Shown here: one piece after another, positions 53,115 to 60,432 of the stretch
Layout of the letters: the number at the start of each line of letters is the position of its first letter
Numbering within the stretch: position 1 is the stretch's first letter
NCBI GenBank assembly: GCA_021775455.1
Contig: JAJFHU010000012.1
Coordinates: 61,376 to 125,375, forward strand
From: Hyphomicrobiales bacterium
GTDB taxonomy: Bacteria > Pseudomonadota > Alphaproteobacteria > Rhizobiales > Rhizobiaceae
Reading direction: 5' to 3'
Length of the DNA: 64,000 nt
The notes under the pieces: model-generated
Told to the model about the DNA's origin: nothing
What the model saw: only the letters and a program-made list of their open reading frames with translations
Databases searched by the model: none
Program-made: the position numbers and the translations under genes

Positions 53115-55573
53115 TGCGCATCTGTCCTTGGCAGCAGACTTTGTGGGTCATACGCCGGTTCTCCAAGCACTGTCGCTTTCCGCGGTGACCCCATGATTAC
53201 AGCCTCCAGTTCAGTGCCCGGTTCTGCAGCTTCCGGCTTTATGTATGCAAATGCAAGAATGATGTCGACGCTATGCCCGTAGGCGACAGATGAGGTCGTG
53301 CCAACAACCTTGCCGTCCAACAGTATGGCTTCACCGCCATGACCGTCCTCCTTGCCGTCTGGTTCAATCGACAGATAGGCGCAAATCCATGGCAACCGGT
53401 TAGCTTCCAGGCTTTTTTGAGTGACTTCCTTGCCGACGAAATTATCCTTGTCCATTTTCACGAACCGCATCACATCTGCTTCCAGCAGGGTTACTTCATT
53501 GGTAAGTTCGCCAGCTCCCTTGAAACCTTTTTCCATGCGCATCGCATTCATGGCAAAAGAGCCGTAATCCACTATCCCGAACTGCGCCCCAGCCGCCCAA
53601 AGCGCATCGTAAACCGCCAACGCACTTTCTCTCGGGATGTGTAATTCCCATCCAAGCTCACCCGCGTAAGACATGCGGAACGCCCAGAGCTTGTGGTCTG
53701 CAACTTCAATCTCCTGCGCACTCATCCAGCGGAAACTGGCATTGTCTAGCGGTGCATTGGTACAAGCCGCCAGTACATCGCGAGATTTCGGACCGTTTAA
53801 GGTCAACGCCGACCATTCATCCGATCGCTTGATGACTTGCAAATGCTCTCTATCGAGGCGCAAATTCAGATGATCCAGCAAGCGCTGTTCAAAGAAGGCT
53901 GCACAAACGAGGTAATAACGATCCTCCGCAAGACGAACGATTGTGACCTCGATTTCGATACGCCCACGCTCATTCAAAAGATGCGTGAGAATGATCCCGC
54001 CATCCTTCTTGGGAAGACGGTTTGCTATCAGCCCTTCGAGATAGGATTCAGCATCCTTGCCTGCCACTTCCACCTTGGTAAAAGCCGAAATGTCCATGAT
54101 ACCGACACCTGCACGAACTGCCTTCACTTCATGCGCTACCATGCTGTGCACTTCGTTGCGACGGAAGGAATAATGATCCCGCTGCTGCACACCATCCTTC
54201 GCAAACCAGCGCGGCCGTTCATGGCCGTAAACTTCCTCGTACACGGCTCCCTTTTCCTTTAGACGCTCATACAAGGGCGACGGTTTTATCGGACGACCAT
54301 CCAGTCGATTGAAATGCGGAAACGGAATTTCGTGGCGCAGGCAATAATCTTCCTTTGCCTTGACGACCTGCCAGTCTTTCTTCGCATAGTCACCAAAGCG
54401 GCGCGGGTCGAATTCCCGCATGGAAATATCCGCTGCCCCATGCACCATCCAGCGGGCAAGTTCTCTTGACAGTCCCGGCCCCCAGCCAATGCCGATCTGC
54501 GTGCCGCAACAGCACCAGTAATTCTTGACACCGGGCGCTGGCCCAATCATCGGATTACCATCTGGCGGATGCGATATCGCACCATGAACTTCACGCTTGA
54601 TTCCAAGGTTTGCAAAAATTGGCATGCGATCCATCGAATTTTCAAGCCAAGGCATGATCCGGTCATAGTCGGCCTCAAACAACTCGTTCTCCGCCTCCCA
54701 GGGACATTCATCGAGCCATACGGCGTTCGGATTTTGCTTTTCGTAAATCCCGATCAGTCCGGACTTCTGCTCCATGCGAATGTAACCGGAAACCAGCTTG
54801 TCATCGCGAATTACCGGCAATTCCTGTTCAAGGTCCAGAAACTCCGGCACTGTATCTGTCACAAAATAATGATGCGTCATGGAGGTCATCGGCAATTGCA
54901 AGCCGGACCATTCACCCATCTGACGCGCATAGGTGCCACCCGCATTGACCACATGCTCGCAGGTGATATCTCCCAACTCGGTCGAGACTTTCCATTCACC
55001 CGATGGCAATTGCTTGATGTGAGTTGCCCGGCAACGCCGAATGATCTTCGCTCCCAATTGCCGTACACCAATCGCCATTGCCTGCGTGACACCCGATGGA
55101 TCAACGTGACCATCGTCTGGCGTATGAAGCGCACCCAGAACGCCATCCAGATTGTAAAATGGATGCAATTCACCAATGCGATCCGGTCCGACTAGTTCAA
55201 TGTTAAACCCAAGCGACCGCGCAACCGATAGTGTGTGCCGAAGCCAGTCCATTTCGTCTTCAGTATAGGCCAGACGAAACGAACCACAGCCATGCCAGGT
55301 GCATGACTGACCGGTTTCCTTTTCAAGTGCACCAGAATAAAGTCCGATATTGTAATCCACGCATTTACCCAACCCAAAGCTTGATGTGGAGTGGGTAATC
55401 TGCCCTGCCGCGTGCCAGGTTGAACCGGAGGTTAGTTCCGCCTTTTCAAGCAGGACGACATCAGTCCAACCTTCATGGGCAAGGTGATAGGCAAGGCCAC
55501 ACCCCATTACGCCACCGCCAACAATAACTACCCTTGCCGAGGATGGCAGTTTCGAGTTTTCCGTTTCTGTCAC
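53111..55573 (-). CDS. Dimethylglycine/sarcosine dehydrogenase-like FAD protein fused to GcvT
   Basis: About 820 residues. The N-terminal FAD domain has ARVVIVGGGVMGCGLAYHLA; SGSTWHAAGQ holds the His that binds FAD covalently in dimethylglycine and sarcosine dehydrogenases. A DAO/FAO_M region follows, then a GcvT-like tetrahydrofolate domain with TLNGPKSRDVLAACT and AYAGELGWELHIP. Such enzymes oxidise an N-methyl group and pass the one-carbon unit to folate. The frame is open to ATG 55624, but GTG at 55573 matches the family N-terminus. It is first in the minus-strand operon; proline betaine or dimethylglycine-type substrates are likely. Confidence 0.9.
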   Translation of the reverse strand: MTETENSKLPSSARVVIVGGGVMGCGLAYHLAHEGWTDVVLLEKAELTSGSTWHAAGQITHSTSSFGLGKCVDYNIGLYSGALEKETGQSCTWHGCGSFRLAYTEDEMDWLRHTLSVARSLGFNIELVGPDRIGELHPFYNLDGVLGALHTPDDGHVDPSGVTQAMAIGVRQLGAKIIRRCRATHIKQLPSGEWKVSTELGDITCEHVVNAGGTYARQMGEWSGLQLPMTSMTHHYFVTDTVPEFLDLEQELPVIRDDKLVSGYIRMEQKSGLIGIYEKQNPNAVWLDECPWEAENELFEADYDRIMPWLENSMDRMPIFANLGIKREVHGAISHPPDGNPMIGPAPGVKNYWCCCGTQIGIGWGPGLSRELARWMVHGAADISMREFDPRRFGDYAKKDWQVVKAKEDYCLRHEIPFPHFNRLDGRPIKPSPLYERLKEKGAVYEEVYGHERPRWFAKDGVQQRDHYSFRRNEVHSMVAHEVKAVRAGVGIMDISAFTKVEVAGKDAESYLEGLIANRLPKKDGGIILTHLLNERGRIEIEVTIVRLAEDRYYLVCAAFFEQRLLDHLNLRLDREHLQVIKRSDEWSALTLNGPKSRDVLAACTNAPLDNASFRWMSAQEIEVADHKLWAFRMSYAGELGWELHIPRESALAVYDALWAAGAQFGIVDYGSFAMNAMRMEKGFKGAGELTNEVTLLEADVMRFVKMDKDNFVGKEVTQKSLEANRLPWICAYLSIEPDGKEDGHGGEAILLDGKVVGTTSSVAYGHSVDIILAFAYIKPEAAEPGTELEAVIMGSPRKATVLGEPAYDPQSLLPRTDAQ

Positions 55574-55580
55574 GAATTCT

Positions 55581-55595
55581 GTTTCTTTCTGAAAC
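55581..55595. promoter_or_regulatory. Dyad GTTTC-N5-GAAAC between the divergent catabolic units
   Basis: GTTTCTTTCTGAAAC is a 5-5-5 inverted repeat between the FAD-dehydrogenase operon and the RpiR regulator gene. RpiR-family proteins often bind GAAAC/GTTTC-like dyads, so this is a fair operator guess. The dyad itself is seen; the function is not shown. Confidence 0.4.
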
Positions 55596-55645
55596 CGGTT
55601 GAATTTGGTAGACAAGAAAATCAAACAAATGTACGATAGTCAACC

Positions 55646-56566
55646 ATGAATGATACGATTGTACCAATTCCTGACAAAATCATCTGGGATGCACCACAAA
55701 ACGTTCTGGAAAATCTTGCCGGTCATTTGTCGGATTTGACGCCGGAACTCAGGAAAGCTGCTGCGTATGTTCTGGAAAACCCCAACGATGTGGGTATTTC
55801 CTCTATTCGCGAAATCGCTGACGCGGCGAAAGTAAAGCCCAATACCTTTGTCCGCATGGCTCGCACCATAGGCTTTGAAGGCTATGAAGATTTTCGTGAA
55901 CCGTTCCGTGAGGAAATCCGCCAAGGCCGCGCGAGCTTCCCGGACCGCGCACGCTGGCTCCAGTCGCTGTCACGCGGAGGCAAGCTCGATGCGCTTTACG
56001 GCGACATGATTTCGTCTGCAATCCACAACATCGAGGAAACCTTTGCAGGAATTGACACCGACTCATTGAAGGCGGCCGCCGAAACCATCTGGTCGTCCCG
56101 ACAGGTGTTTACGTTGGGTGTCGGCGTCAACAATTCCAACGCCCAAAACTTCACCTATCTCGCCTCCACGGGCATGATCCAGTTTCATGCAATTCCGAGA
56201 CCGGGCAGCACTGCGATTGACGATCTTGCCTGGGCCGGTGAAGAAGACACACTAATCGCAATCACCTGCAAACCCTACCGGACCGAGGTTGTGGAAGCGG
56301 TTGAAATTGCCCGCAAGCAGGGCATGAAGATCATTGGAATATCTGATAGTCCCGCCTCCCCCATTATAATTGGTTCGAGGCACGGATTTGTAGTCTCGGC
56401 GGATACACCGCAATTTTTCCCGTCATCGGTCTCAACTATTGCGCTTTTGGAAACTTTGCTTTCATTTGTGATTGCAACTGCCAGTCCACGGATTGTTGAG
56501 CGGGTAGAAGAATTTCATGAACGCCGTCACCGGCTTGGTTTTTATGTAAGTGACAGCAAGGACTAG
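55646..56566 (+). CDS. RpiR/MurR family transcriptional regulator
   Basis: 306 residues. The HTH_6 domain is ELRKAAAYVLENPNDVGISS with IREIADAAKVKPNTFVRMAR. A SIS domain follows, with VFTLGVGVNNSNAQNFTYLA and TLIAITCKPYRTEVVEAVEI. SIS domains bind phosphorylated or amino-sugar-like ligands, but RpiR proteins also control betaine and proline-betaine genes. It is divergent from the demethylase operon and starts the plus-strand one, so it is the probable local regulator. Confidence 0.88.
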   Translation: MNDTIVPIPDKIIWDAPQNVLENLAGHLSDLTPELRKAAAYVLENPNDVGISSIREIADAAKVKPNTFVRMARTIGFEGYEDFREPFREEIRQGRASFPDRARWLQSLSRGGKLDALYGDMISSAIHNIEETFAGIDTDSLKAAAETIWSSRQVFTLGVGVNNSNAQNFTYLASTGMIQFHAIPRPGSTAIDDLAWAGEEDTLIAITCKPYRTEVVEAVEIARKQGMKIIGISDSPASPIIIGSRHGFVVSADTPQFFPSSVSTIALLETLLSFVIATASPRIVERVEEFHERRHRLGFYVSDSKD

Positions 56567-56571
56567 AAGAG

Positions 56572-57657
56572 ATGTTAGCCGAACCCGTCATTTCGCTCGA
56601 AGCACGCTATTACAGGGACCCGGAGATTTTCCGGGTTGAACAACAAGGCCTGCTCGCCCGAACGTGGCAGTTCGCCGGGCATGCTTCACAGGTGGAAAAA
56701 CCGGGTGACTATTTTTCATTCTCGATCGCAGGTGAAAGCCTGTTCTGCATACGCGGCAAGGACAACAAAATCCGCGCCTATTATAATGTCTGCCAGCACC
56801 GTGCGCACGAACTGGTCAAAGGCGAAGGCAATGCAAAACTTCTGGTTTGCCCCTACCATGCATGGACCTATGAACTGACCGGTGAATTGCGTTCCGGGCC
56901 GAATGTGAATTCCGTGCCAGGATTTGACCGCAGCAAAATTTGCCTGTCTGAAGTAGCACTCGATAATTTCAACGGTTTTTTGTTTGTCAATCTTGATACT
57001 GATGCCAAGCCCATGGATGAGTGGTTCCCAAAAGCGCGTGAGGAACTCGCCGAATGGGTGCCAGATATCAATCGGCTAAAGCCCGTCGAATGGGTCGAAA
57101 TTCCCGAAAAGTGCAACTGGAAAGTATCAGTCGAAAACTACTCCGAGTGCTATCACTGCTCGCTAAATCATCCCACTTTTGCAACGGGTGTAATCAAACC
57201 TGAAACCTATGACATCCAACCCCAAGGCCATGTGCTGCGCCACACGACCGAATGTCAGAACCTTGATGCCATGACCTACCCGATTGATCTCTCCAGCAAT
57301 GAACACGCCGGAGGATATTCTTCCTGGTTCCTGTGGCCGATGTTTTCCTTTCAGGTCTATCCCGGCAATGTTCTCAACACTTATCACTGGCGTGCAATCG
57401 ACAGCGACCATGTCGTGGTTTGGCGGGGTTGGTACACAGTTGGTGGCAAACCCTCCGATGTCGTGAAAAACCTGTCTATACAGGATCGCGAGACAACGGT
57501 TGAAGAAGACGTTCACCTGGTGGAGTCAGTTCAGCGGGGGTTGAAAAGTCGCGGCTACCGGCCAGGACCGCTGGTGCTTGATCCAAAATGCGGGGTAAAT
57601 TCCGAGCACTCCATCAAGGCACTGCAACAATGGATGCGAGAGGCAGTGGATGGCTAG
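56572..57657 (+). CDS. Rieske non-heme iron oxygenase (N-demethylase-like)
   Basis: 361 residues. The Rieske 2Fe-2S site is CQHRAHELVKGEGN then LVCPYHAWTYEL (CxH-x17-CxxH). The mononuclear iron ligands are in VENYSECYHCSLNHPTF and, later, Asp of the 2-His-carboxylate facial triad. Fold and length match the stachydrine demethylase Stc2, GbcA and carnitine oxygenase CntA group, which remove an N-methyl as formaldehyde. It directly follows the RpiR gene (5 bases). The reductase partner is not seen nearby, and the F420-hydrogenase-beta-type gene that may have served this role is truncated behind it. Confidence 0.88.
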   Translation: MLAEPVISLEARYYRDPEIFRVEQQGLLARTWQFAGHASQVEKPGDYFSFSIAGESLFCIRGKDNKIRAYYNVCQHRAHELVKGEGNAKLLVCPYHAWTYELTGELRSGPNVNSVPGFDRSKICLSEVALDNFNGFLFVNLDTDAKPMDEWFPKAREELAEWVPDINRLKPVEWVEIPEKCNWKVSVENYSECYHCSLNHPTFATGVIKPETYDIQPQGHVLRHTTECQNLDAMTYPIDLSSNEHAGGYSSWFLWPMFSFQVYPGNVLNTYHWRAIDSDHVVVWRGWYTVGGKPSDVVKNLSIQDRETTVEEDVHLVESVQRGLKSRGYRPGPLVLDPKCGVNSEHSIKALQQWMREAVDG

Positions 57658-57705
57658 AAGGCAGTTACAAGCAAAACAATATGTGGGAAAGGTGCTCTAA
57701 GAAAA

Positions 57706-58635
57706 ATGAAAGATAGTGATTTTTGCAATCAATGTAATTGTTTTTACGACGCACTTTGGGAGTTTCTAATTGATCTACTCAGATACAAAGGAGGCGTTAA
57801 AAATCCAAAAGCCGAAATCTCGCGCCAACTTCATCCAAACAACCGACGAGAGGAAATCAAGTCAAAGGGCGATATTTGGCAATACATCCTAAACTCGTCG
57901 GTCAATACCCGGGGTAAACCAAACTCAATTGGCCCTGTCGCAAAACTTAAGGATGCGCTTTTTGGCTTTGACCCCGATAAATTCCTATTGATGTTCGAGC
58001 ACAAATTCGATTCTCAAGAAGCAAAAAGTCATTTTCGCAAATCCTTTAAAAAACACATGACAACGGGGCCAAGATGGACGCCCACTAGTCATTGGCCACA
58101 GTTCATAAAAACATGTCTTTCCTCTGCGAAATTTCTTCAACGGTTCCCCTCACACGAGGAGTTCCTGTCTTGGGCTGATTCCTTCGACAAAACCATTGAA
58201 ACCCGCCCTGCGTTGCCGCTCGTCCTTGCCGCAGAAATTCACGGCCTGGGATATGCCCTCGCATGCGATTTCATCAAAGAAATCGGATATACCAACTATG
58301 GAAAACCGGACACTCACACGAAAGATATTCTGAAGGGGTTAGGTTTCTGTCCTCAGGACGCGAGTGATTACTTCGTGCAAAACCAAATGGTCAATATTGC
58401 GGACAATCTACCAACATCAGGCAAGTTTGGAAAAAGGGAGGAACATGAAATAAGTACATATTCCCTGGATAAACTAATTTGGCTTGTCGGAAGTGGAAAA
58501 TTTTACAAAAAAAGATCAAATCAAAAACCCCATGAAACAGGCAATAACAAAGATAAATTTATCACAACTTACAAAGATAATTTTGTCGGTACAAATTTCA
58601 AGAAAAGCGAATTACCTGAGGACCACCCATGCTAA
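57706..58635 (+). CDS. AT-rich foreign gene with HhH-GPD-like motif
   Basis: 309 residues, more AT-rich than its neighbours and with many Lys, Asn and Phe. About residues 175-215 read LAAEIHGLGYALACDFIKEI then GYTNYGKPDTHTKDI, the helix-hairpin-helix and following Asp of HhH-GPD base-excision glycosylases; the Asp is 20 residues beyond the GLG hairpin. No iron-sulfur cysteine cluster follows. Start ATG at 57706 has no strong ribosome-binding site. It ends 10 bases inside the truncated FrhB-like remnant, so it looks inserted. A DNA glycosylase or a defence-type endonuclease is possible; function is unproven. Confidence 0.6.
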   Translation: MKDSDFCNQCNCFYDALWEFLIDLLRYKGGVKNPKAEISRQLHPNNRREEIKSKGDIWQYILNSSVNTRGKPNSIGPVAKLKDALFGFDPDKFLLMFEHKFDSQEAKSHFRKSFKKHMTTGPRWTPTSHWPQFIKTCLSSAKFLQRFPSHEEFLSWADSFDKTIETRPALPLVLAAEIHGLGYALACDFIKEIGYTNYGKPDTHTKDILKGLGFCPQDASDYFVQNQMVNIADNLPTSGKFGKREEHEISTYSLDKLIWLVGSGKFYKKRSNQKPHETGNNKDKFITTYKDNFVGTNFKKSELPEDHPC

Positions 58636-59074
58636 TGCCATCCGAATGGAAACCCGCTGCAAGCTCTGCCCGGACCCGCTGGGAGAAGCAGCAGACATCG
58701 CCGCTACCGATGTGTGGCCGGGCGGCAGTCCCGTCGGCGAAGATGAAGGTTTCAATGGCATAATTGTGCGGTCGCCTGCTGGTGAAACACTGATAAAATC
58801 GGCAGTTGAATGCGGTGATCTGGTTTTGGGAGATAAAATCACACCAGAACAAATGGATGATTTTCAGCCCCATCAGGTACGCAAAAAAAACGCGCTTTCT
58901 GCACGTTTTGCCGGGATGGCAGAAGCCGGTTATCCGGTTATCAACACGCCCGATTTGCGTCTTGAGAAACTTGACGAAAAATTAAGCGAAGAACAACGGC
59001 GCGACCAAATTGCCGGCATTAAACAACGCATCAGCGAGGGTCGCATTTCAGAACCGAAACCCAGCAATTCTTGA
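58625..59074 (+). pseudogene. 5'-truncated F420-hydrogenase beta-subunit (FrhB)-like gene
   Basis: The frame encodes METRCKLCPDPLGEAADIAA followed by TDVWPGGSPVGEDEGFNGI and QPHQVRKKNALSARFAGMAE. This is the C-terminal domain of the coenzyme F420 hydrogenase/dehydrogenase beta-subunit family, with the CxxC iron-sulfur type site CKLC. The N-terminal half is missing; the homology starts within bases shared with the end of the HhH-GPD-like gene. A short frame overlapping the Rieske stop, MARRQLQAKQYVGKVL (57649-57699), might be the original 5' end. An internal start cannot be excluded, so a residual domain could still be made. Confidence 0.7.
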
Positions 59075-59088
59075 GACAGGAAAAATCC

Positions 59089-59520
59089 ATGCGAAACATG
59101 TTGGCAATACTCACAAGTTCATTTTTGCTGTTCTACGTAAATCCTGCTTCTTCCAAAGACTACAAGCCGGTCGAACCCTTGCTTGAAACCGGCAAAACCA
59201 TTCTTGATCAACCGTTTCAGTACCCAAACAGCACCAAGCCCAACGTAACTTCCGTAATTGTTACCTTGCTCCCCGGCCAGGAAACGGGGTGGCACTCCCA
59301 TGATGTGCCGCTGTTTGGTTACATGCTCGAAGGAGAACTCACCGTTGACTACGGCGGAGGCATCACAAAAACCTACCGCAAGAATGACTCCCTGATGGAA
59401 GCGATCAATCACGCGCATAATGGCAAAAATACCGGAAAATCTGTCATGCAAATTCTGGCGGTTTTCATGGCCGACCAGAACAGTGTAAAATCGAAAAAAG
59501 AACCAGCGCCGACGCAGTAA
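59089..59520 (+). CDS. Secreted cupin-domain protein
   Basis: 143 residues. A signal peptide (ILTSSFLLFYVNPASS) precedes a cupin with TGWHSHDVPLFGYMLEGELT, giving the metal ligands His, His and Glu, and a second motif around AINHAHNGKN. ATG at 59089 is preceded by AGGAAA. It follows the FrhB-like remnant by 14 bases and precedes ridA, so it belongs to the plus-strand operon. The substrate is unknown. Confidence 0.82.
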   Translation: MRNMLAILTSSFLLFYVNPASSKDYKPVEPLLETGKTILDQPFQYPNSTKPNVTSVIVTLLPGQETGWHSHDVPLFGYMLEGELTVDYGGGITKTYRKNDSLMEAINHAHNGKNTGKSVMQILAVFMADQNSVKSKKEPAPTQ

Positions 59521-59541
59521 ATCTTTCAACAGGAGTAACCC

Positions 59542-59928
59542 ATGCCAAAAACGATCCACACCGACAAAGCACCCGCCCCGTTTTCCAACTACAGTCAGGC
59601 TGTCGAAATTCCACCCGGCGCGCGAATTGTATCCGTTTCAGGTCAGGTAGGTGTCCATCCCAATGGCGATCTGCCGGATGATCTCGAAACCCAACACAAT
59701 TTGTGCTGGGAAAACACGTTTACGGTTCTCGAAGCAGCCGGGATGGACAAATCCAACATCGTTGAAGTTTGGACGATTGTTACCGATCACAGCCAGGTGG
59801 CCATGAGCCGGGAAATTCGAACCAAACTTCTGGGACACAAGAATTTCGCCTCTACCACACTGGTTTGTGGTCTGGCCGATCCGAACTGGATAGTGGAAGT
59901 GGCGGTCAAGGCCGCAAAGGTGGATTGA
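59542..59928 (+). CDS. RidA family enamine/imine deaminase
   Basis: 128 residues, RidA/YjgF/UK114 fold. The start PAPFSNYSQAVEIPPGARIV matches RidA; the characteristic ISGQxG appears as VSVSGQVGVHPNGD. The usual C-terminal catalytic Arg tract (Arg105 of RidA, in the PxRxxV/A segment) reads STTLVCGLADPNWIVEVAVK and lacks the Arg-Ala, so this may be a RidA subgroup other than the true enamine deaminases. Final gene of the plus-strand group; it may remove reactive imines formed in the catabolic pathway. Confidence 0.85.
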   Translation: MPKTIHTDKAPAPFSNYSQAVEIPPGARIVSVSGQVGVHPNGDLPDDLETQHNLCWENTFTVLEAAGMDKSNIVEVWTIVTDHSQVAMSREIRTKLLGHKNFASTTLVCGLADPNWIVEVAVKAAKVD

Positions 59929-60021
59929 GTATCTACAATTTCGGAATCGCTGGAAGCAGGGTTTTGGCCTGATATTTCATGCCGACGACAAATTCAACTT
60001 CAAATTCCATTCAACGGAAAA

Positions 60022-60282
60022 TCAATTGTAACCCTTACCATTCCACTTGCTAACCAGCTTGTTAAAATTCTGCCTTCCACCGGCACCCGCGGGGGTCCAG
60101 TCACCCTTGTTTCCATCTGCTGAAATCATTCGGGTATTGCATCCGCTGCCAGTACATTTGATATGAATTTTTGATCCATTTGCATGTTTCAATTGTTTGT
60201 TGCCTGCATGAGCAGGAGAACTGGAAAGTGCTACAACAACCGCGAACGCAGCAATGGTGGAATATAGAACTGATTTGTTCAT
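60022..60282 (-). CDS. Small secreted protein, unknown function
   Basis: 86 residues. The signal peptide (VLYSTIAAFAVVVALSSSPAHA-G) is followed by basic, Gly-rich HANGSKIHIKCTGSGCNTRM with two cysteines that could form a disulfide, and ADGNKGDWTPAGAGGRQNF. ATG at 60282 starts the signal peptide. It is divergent from uvrD. No family recognised. Confidence 0.7.
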   Translation of the reverse strand: MNKSVLYSTIAAFAVVVALSSSPAHAGNKQLKHANGSKIHIKCTGSGCNTRMISADGNKGDWTPAGAGGRQNFNKLVSKWNGKGYN

Positions 60283-60398
60283 AGGTTTCTCCAAGATTTT
60301 CATAACTGTAGACCAAAAGATTACCAATTCAGTATAGATTCACTGATATCAGATACAAGACTTCGAGCTTAAGAAAATTGCATAAGATGACAATCCCC

Positions 60399-60431
60399 TG
60401 TTCTTTTTCGCCAGAATCGCTAAAAAGAACA
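60399..60431. promoter_or_regulatory. Perfect 10-bp inverted repeat ending 1 base before the uvrD ATG
   Basis: TGTTCTTTTT (60399-60408) and AAAAAGAACA (60422-60431) are exact inverse copies separated by 13 bases. As DNA it is a dyad with GTTC/GAAC arms, and as RNA it would fold over the uvrD start region. It is not the GTTC-N7-GTTC direct repeat of the alphaproteobacterial LexA box, which is what one would expect for uvrD. Confidence 0.55.
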
Positions 60432-60432
60432 A

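Noticed and set aside
60399..60431. LexA (SOS) box upstream of uvrD
   Set aside because: The alphaproteobacterial box is a direct repeat GTTC-N7-GTTC. Here the GTTC and GAAC arms are inverted and 19 bases apart, so it does not fit.
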